Assembly: GCA_945901045.1 (NCBI GenBank) | Contig: CAMDKK010000004.1 | Coordinates: 53,999-117,998, forward strand | Reading direction: 5' to 3' | Source of the DNA: Limnohabitans sp. Rim8 | GTDB lineage: Bacteria; Pseudomonadota; Gammaproteobacteria; Burkholderiales; Burkholderiaceae_C | DNA: 64,000 bases | In this document: positions 59,851 to 64,000 of the stretch, piece after piece | How the letters are laid out: every line of letters begins with the position of its first letter | Position numbering within the stretch: the stretch's first letter is position 1 | Program-made: the position numbers and the translations under genes | Notes under the pieces: model-generated | The model's database searches: none | Told to the model about the DNA's origin: nothing | What the model saw: the letters and a program-made list of their open reading frames with translations, nothing else

Positions 59851-61692
59851 ATGAGCTTGCGACCCACTGTTGATTTCCTGCTGCACGATTGGCTGAAGGT
59901 TGAAAGCCTGCAATCGCGCGAACGCTTTGCTGACCACTCCCGCGAAACCTTTGATGCAGTGCTCGATACCTGCGAGCGGATTGCCCGTGAGAAGTACGCA
60001 CCCTTCAACCGTCTGGTGGACACGCAAGAGCCGCATTTTGATGGCGAAAAAGTCAGCTTGCCACAAGCCACGCACGATGCCTACAAAGCTTATGCCGAGT
60101 CCGGCATGCTCAGCGCCGCGCAGGACTACGAGATCGGTGGCATGCAATTGCCTTATACCGTCGAAGCCGCAGCCAATGCGTTTTTTGCCATGGCCTCGGT
60201 CAGCATTGGCTCGGGCATGCTCACCAGCGGTAACGCCAATTTGCTGATGGTGCATGGCACCGAACTGCAAAAAAAGGTCTTTGCGTTGAATGAATTCAAC
60301 GGGCGGTTTTCAGGCACCATGTGTCTGAGCGAACCCCAAGCGGGCTCATCACTCAGCGACGTGACGACCCGCGCCACCCCGGATGGGGCTGACTTTACAT
60401 CCGAGGCTTTGGGCGCGCGATACCGCCTAAAGGGCAACAAAATGTGGATTTCTGCTGGCGAGCACGAACTCTGCGAAAACATCATCCACCTGGTGCTGGC
60501 CAAGATTCCCGATGCGAATGGCCAATTGGTTCCGGGCGTGAAAGGCATCTCGCTGTTCATCGTGCCCAAGAAACTGGTCGACACGAACGGCCAGTTGACG
60601 GGCGAGCGCAATGACGTGGCCTTGGCGGGCTTGAACCATAAATGCGGATGGCGCGGAACCACCAACACGCTGCTCAATTTTGGCGAGGGCAAGTACCCTG
60701 TGCGTGGCGAAGCAGGCGGCGGCTTGGACGGCGCCGGAAGCGGCGCTGTCGCTTATCTGGTGGGCAAGCCTGGCGAAGGCCTGCGCTGTATGTTCCACAT
60801 GATGAACGAAGCCCGCATCGGTGTAGGTATGGCCGCCACCGTGCTGGGCATGGCGGGTTACTACGCCAGCCTCGACTACGCCAAGAACCGCCCCCAAGGC
60901 CGACCCAGCGGGGCAGGGGGCAAGGACGCCAGCCGCCCGCAGGTGCGCATCATCGAACACGCGGACATCAAGCGCATGCTGCTGGCGCAAAAGGCGTACA
61001 GCGAAGGCGCACTGGCGCTGGCCTTGTACAGTGCCCGTCTGGTAGACGAGCAGCACACAGGCTCTGCTGAAGACGCTGATGTGGCGCGCCTGCTGCTGGA
61101 GGTGCTCACGCCCATCGTCAAGAGCTTTCCCAGCGAATGGTGCCTGGAGGCCAACAGCCTGGCCATACAAATTCACGGCGGCTACGGCTACACCCGCGAT
61201 TTCCCGGTAGAGCAGTACTGGCGCGACAACCGCCTGAACATGATCCATGAGGGCACCCACGGCATCCAGGCCATGGACCTGCTGGGTCGCAAGGTGTTGA
61301 TGGAAAACGGACGGGGCCTGCAACTGCTCAGCCAACGCATGCTGACGACCGCTGCCGCAGCCGAGCCCAGTTGGGGACCAGAAGCAGCGGCCTTGCGCGA
61401 CGCACTCAAACAAGTGGGACACGCCACGCAACAGGCCTGGGACGGTGCCGAACCGGCCCAGGCGCTTGCCAATGCCGTGCCTTATTTACAGGCGTTTGGT
61501 CATACCGTCATTGCTTGGATATGGCTGGACGTGGCCGTCAGCTTGGGCGATGATCCCAGTCCTGCCGCGCAAGGTCGCCGCGCCGCGTGCCGCTATTTTT
61601 TCCGTTACGAACTGCCCAAAATCGGGGCTTGGCTGAACGTCGTCAGCAGCCAGGACCTGACCTGCGCTGATGTGCCCGAGGAAGCGTTTTAA
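59851..61692 (+). CDS. Acyl-CoA dehydrogenase, large DmdC-like form
   Basis: 613-residue FAD enzyme of the acyl-CoA dehydrogenase superfamily with an added C-terminal domain, a size typical of DmdC and related long forms rather than the 380-residue short forms. The FAD/substrate segments are TMCLSEPQAGSSLSDV and KMWISAGEHEL, the dehydrogenase core is HGGYGYTRDFPVEQYWRDN, and the catalytic glutamate is in IHEGTHGIQ (E467). DmdC oxidises methylmercaptopropionyl-CoA, but other members act on fatty or aromatic acyl-CoAs, so substrate is open. An insert rich in Gly and Pro (GRPSGAGGKDASRP) lies near 350. ATG follows a fadA terminator. Confidence 0.93.
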   Translation: MSLRPTVDFLLHDWLKVESLQSRERFADHSRETFDAVLDTCERIAREKYAPFNRLVDTQEPHFDGEKVSLPQATHDAYKAYAESGMLSAAQDYEIGGMQLPYTVEAAANAFFAMASVSIGSGMLTSGNANLLMVHGTELQKKVFALNEFNGRFSGTMCLSEPQAGSSLSDVTTRATPDGADFTSEALGARYRLKGNKMWISAGEHELCENIIHLVLAKIPDANGQLVPGVKGISLFIVPKKLVDTNGQLTGERNDVALAGLNHKCGWRGTTNTLLNFGEGKYPVRGEAGGGLDGAGSGAVAYLVGKPGEGLRCMFHMMNEARIGVGMAATVLGMAGYYASLDYAKNRPQGRPSGAGGKDASRPQVRIIEHADIKRMLLAQKAYSEGALALALYSARLVDEQHTGSAEDADVARLLLEVLTPIVKSFPSEWCLEANSLAIQIHGGYGYTRDFPVEQYWRDNRLNMIHEGTHGIQAMDLLGRKVLMENGRGLQLLSQRMLTTAAAAEPSWGPEAAALRDALKQVGHATQQAWDGAEPAQALANAVPYLQAFGHTVIAWIWLDVAVSLGDDPSPAAQGRRAACRYFFRYELPKIGAWLNVVSSQDLTCADVPEEAF

Positions 61693-61809
61693 GACCCCTG
61701 CACATCACGGTGTGAAAACTGCGCAATGACGCGCAGGTGCCAGCCGTTTGCCCCAATCTCCAGGATGATCATTCCATCCACTTTATTGTTGACTAAAAGG
61801 AATAAGTCT

Positions 61810-62601
61810 ATGACACGCAGCATTCAACAACTATTTGATTTGACCGGACAAGTGGCGCTTGTGACGGGTGGCTCCCGTGGCTTGGGCCTTCAAATGGCTC
61901 ACGCCTTGGGTGAAGCGGGCGCTCGCGTCATGATCACCTCACGCAAAGCCGACGATTTGGAAGCCACGGCAGCTCAATTGAAAGCGGCGGGGATCGATGC
62001 GCAATGGATTGCAGCAGATTGCGCGAAAGAAGAAGACCTGCGCCACCTGGCGGAGCAGACTGTGGCGCGCATGGGCCCGGTCGATATTTTGATCAACAAC
62101 GCAGGCGCTTCATGGGGCGCGCCAGCGGAGGAGCATCCGATTGCCGCTTGGGACAAGATCATGAATCTCAACGTGCGAGGCTACTTCATTTTGTCGCAGC
62201 ATGTGGCCAATCTGAGCATGCTTCCTCGCAAAAAAGGACGCATTATCAACATCGCCTCGATTGCGGGTTTGGCTGGCAATCCGGCCGAAATGGAAACCAT
62301 CGCCTACAACACTTCCAAAGGGGCGGTCGTTAACTTCACGCGCGCTTTGGCAGGCGAGTGGGGCGAGCATGGCATCACGGTCAATGCCATTTGCCCGGGC
62401 TTTTTCCCGACCAAAATGGCCAATGGTCTGATCGAAAAACTGGGCTCTGACAAAATGGCGCAGGGCGCACCGCTGCGCCGCTTGGGGGATGACGAAGACC
62501 TCAAAGGCCTGACTTTGCTCTTTGCTTCTGATGCCGGCAAACACATCACCGGTCAGTGGCTGGCTGTGGATGGTGGTGTGAGCGCCATCATTGGCGGCTG
62601 A
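61810..62601 (+). CDS. Short-chain dehydrogenase/reductase
   Basis: 263-residue NAD(P)-dependent SDR. The cofactor motif TGGSRGLGL (about 19-27), NNAGASWG, and the active-site Ser region with YNTSK (Y166, K170) are present. The C-terminal end (GQWLAVDGGVSAIIGG) is typical of FabG-like enzymes. The ATG at 61810 is preferred over an upstream in-frame start because it gives the standard N-terminus and follows AAGGAATAAG. It lies 117 bases after the acyl-CoA dehydrogenase; the substrate may be a 3-hydroxyacyl compound or another alcohol. Confidence 0.9.
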   Translation: MTRSIQQLFDLTGQVALVTGGSRGLGLQMAHALGEAGARVMITSRKADDLEATAAQLKAAGIDAQWIAADCAKEEDLRHLAEQTVARMGPVDILINNAGASWGAPAEEHPIAAWDKIMNLNVRGYFILSQHVANLSMLPRKKGRIINIASIAGLAGNPAEMETIAYNTSKGAVVNFTRALAGEWGEHGITVNAICPGFFPTKMANGLIEKLGSDKMAQGAPLRRLGDDEDLKGLTLLFASDAGKHITGQWLAVDGGVSAIIGG

Positions 62602-62621
62602 CACGTGGGGCAAGCTTGAGC

Positions 62622-63053
62622 ATGAGTATTCCTTTTGTCCTCTCGATTCCCTTTGTGGATCATCTCGGATTCACGCTGGAAAAATTTGAGGGAGGGGAGT
62701 CCGAGTTGCATTTTTCGCCCCTCGCGGAACACCTCAACACCTTCGATGTGGCCCACGGCGGTGCGGTCATGACTTTGTTGGATGTGGCCATGGCCACCTC
62801 AGCCCGGAGCGTGGAGCCGCTGATGGGGGTGGTCACGATTGAGATGAAAACCACTTTCATGCGGCCCAGTCAGGGTGCGCCTGGCTTCATGCTCAGAGGG
62901 TGTGGCCGTTTGCTGCACCGCACACGAACCATGGCGTTCACTGAAGCCCATGTCATTGATGAGCAAGGCCAGGTCTGCGCGCATGCGACCGGTACTTTCA
63001 AATATGTAGCGAGACGCTCACCGCCAGACAACGACCGAATTTCGACAGATTGA
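62622..63053 (+). CDS. PaaI-type hotdog thioesterase
   Basis: 143-residue hotdog-fold thioesterase. The family segment NTFDVAHGGAVMTLLDVAMATSA carries the HGG motif and the catalytic Asp region; VVTIEMKTTFMRPSQG is the second strand set. Proteins of this kind hydrolyse acyl-CoAs, including hydroxyphenylacetyl-CoA (PaaI), and prevent CoA trapping. The ATG at 62622 is chosen over a longer in-frame opening that runs through the end of the SDR gene. It lies 20 bases after the SDR. Confidence 0.88.
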   Translation: MSIPFVLSIPFVDHLGFTLEKFEGGESELHFSPLAEHLNTFDVAHGGAVMTLLDVAMATSARSVEPLMGVVTIEMKTTFMRPSQGAPGFMLRGCGRLLHRTRTMAFTEAHVIDEQGQVCAHATGTFKYVARRSPPDNDRISTD

Positions 63054-63081
63054 ACCTCAACAACCCCAGGAGACACACGCA

Positions 63082-64000
63082 ATGCCAAGCAACCAAATCA
63101 TAGTTCTAGACAACCGGCCTCAGGGCCAAGCCAGCGCTTCCAATTTCAAATTGATCAGCGCGGATACCCCGGCCCTGCAAGACGGCCAGGTGTTGGTCCG
63201 GAATCACTATTTGAGTCTGGACCCCTATATGCGGGGCCGTATGAACGAAAGCAAAAGTTACGTAGCGCCCCAACCTCTGGGTCAAGTCATGGAAGGCGGC
63301 ACGGTCGGTGAAGTGATTGAAAGTCGAAATCCGAAGTTCCAGGTCGCAGACATTCTGGTGGGACGAGGCGGCTGGCAGCACTACACCGTCATCGAGCCTG
63401 CTGCGATCGGTGCGTACCGCAAAGTCGATACGACGCATATTCCCATGAGTCACTTCTTGGGTGCGGTCGGCATGCCAGGGGTGACCGCCTTTTATGGTTT
63501 GGTCAAGATCATTGGCCCCAAAGCCGGCGAAACGGTCACGGTCAGCGCCGCCAGTGGTGCCGTCGGAAGTGCTTACGGCGCCTTGGCCAAGGCCCGCGGT
63601 TGCCGTGTGGTGGGCATTGCCGGTGGAAAAGACAAATGCGACTACGTGGTCCATGATTTGGGCTTTGATGACTGCATTGATTACAAGGCGCACAACGATG
63701 CGGTCTCTCTGTCGAAAGCCTTGAAAGTCGCTTGCCCTCAGGGAATTGATGGCCACTTTGAAAACGTCGGCGGCATGGTGTTGGATGCTGTGATGATGCG
63801 CATGAATGCCTTTTCACGCATGGCCGTGTGCGGCATGATTGCAGGGTATGCCGGGGCGCCCTTGCCCATGAGCAATCCTGCCGCCATTTTGATCAACCGC
63901 ATGAAAGTTGAAGGCTTTATTGTCAGCGAGCACCCCGAGGTCTGGCCCGAGGCACTCCAAGAATTGGGCGACATGATTGCCTCCGGCGTACTGCGTCCCC
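63082..64000 (+). CDS. NADP-dependent MDR oxidoreductase, CurA-like, cut by right edge
   Basis: Only the first 306 codons lie in the window; no stop is reached. The N-terminal ILDNRPQGQASASNFKLI and VRNHYLSLDPYMRGRM are characteristic of medium-chain dehydrogenase/reductase proteins of the leukotriene B4 12-hydroxydehydrogenase/CurA group, zinc-free enone reductases. The NADPH motif VSAASGAVGSAYGALAKARG is near 154-172 and the binding site GGKDKCDY follows. ATG at 63082 is preceded by AGGAGAC. It could reduce enoyl or enone compounds connected with the neighbouring beta-oxidation genes, but its substrate is unknown. Confidence 0.87.
   Translation, partial: MPSNQIIVLDNRPQGQASASNFKLISADTPALQDGQVLVRNHYLSLDPYMRGRMNESKSYVAPQPLGQVMEGGTVGEVIESRNPKFQVADILVGRGGWQHYTVIEPAAIGAYRKVDTTHIPMSHFLGAVGMPGVTAFYGLVKIIGPKAGETVTVSAASGAVGSAYGALAKARGCRVVGIAGGKDKCDYVVHDLGFDDCIDYKAHNDAVSLSKALKVACPQGIDGHFENVGGMVLDAVMMRMNAFSRMAVCGMIAGYAGAPLPMSNPAAILINRMKVEGFIVSEHPEVWPEALQELGDMIASGVLRP

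Noticed and set aside
60427-61431. 334-codon open frame antisense to the acyl-CoA dehydrogenase
   Set aside because: Overlaps a gene with intact catalytic motifs and has no ribosome-binding site or domain features.

Overview
The window is a gene-dense, moderately GC-rich stretch of proteobacterial chromosome. Protein content and gene order point to the betaproteobacterial order Burkholderiales, most like freshwater Comamonadaceae of the Limnohabitans/Rhodoferax type. That placement is an inference from hfq-hflX-hflK-hflC-DUF2065-hisZ-purA, ndk-rlmN-pilF-rodZ-ispG-hisS-yfgM-bamB-der, zapE just after the 2-oxoglutarate dehydrogenase genes, and paired short ChrA proteins. No rRNA, tRNA, insertion sequence, prophage, CRISPR array or recognisable defence island was seen. 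No gap between genes exceeds about 150 bases, and no broken gene was found.

Layout, left to right. (1) 76-5697: sucA-sucB-lpdA, the whole 2-oxoglutarate dehydrogenase complex, closed by a terminator. (2) 5780-9471: zapE, a small exported protein of unknown function, a YdcH-like protein and a DinG-type iron-sulfur helicase, tightly overlapped. (3) 9446-13378: bamD on the minus strand, divergent from rluD, then scpB and rluB. (4) 13506-22513: ndk to der, mostly with overlapping stop and start codons, linking nucleotide balance, rRNA methylation, pilus and outer-membrane assembly, cell shape, isoprenoid synthesis, histidyl-tRNA charging and ribosome assembly. (5) 22617-29205: hfq to purA. (6) 29241-35069: purine-type phosphoribosyltransferase, cystathionine beta-lyase, a small charged protein, a divergent esterase/ABC-ATPase pair whose start codons share two bases, rlmB, a small lipoprotein and a two-gene chromate transporter. 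(7) 35223-45636: a YgiQ-type radical SAM protein, glnD and map on the minus strand, purL, and a short lipoprotein that looks like a cystatin (cysteine-protease inhibitor). (8) 45689-49232, minus strand: selO-msrB-yciB-bolA-ppiC, a redox and envelope set. (9) 49351-64000: an acyl-CoA ligase, a complete LivK-H-M-G-F-type ABC importer, a fused enoyl-CoA hydratase/3-hydroxyacyl-CoA dehydrogenase, thiolase, a large acyl-CoA dehydrogenase, an SDR, a hotdog thioesterase and an MDR oxidoreductase cut by the right edge.

The last region is the main accessory-flavoured part. It reads as uptake, CoA activation and beta-oxidation of a carboxylic acid, with a promoter and a perfect 14-base palindromic operator in front of the fadB-like gene. 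The most unusual items are the cystatin-like lipoprotein overlapping purL, the ABC importer embedded in beta-oxidation genes (with DmdB/DmdC-like enzymes), the Walker A lysine-to-arginine change in LivF, the overlapping divergent start codons at 32060-32063, and the selO-msrB coupling. Most of the window is ordinary core genome, and I found no clear evidence of a wholly new biological system.
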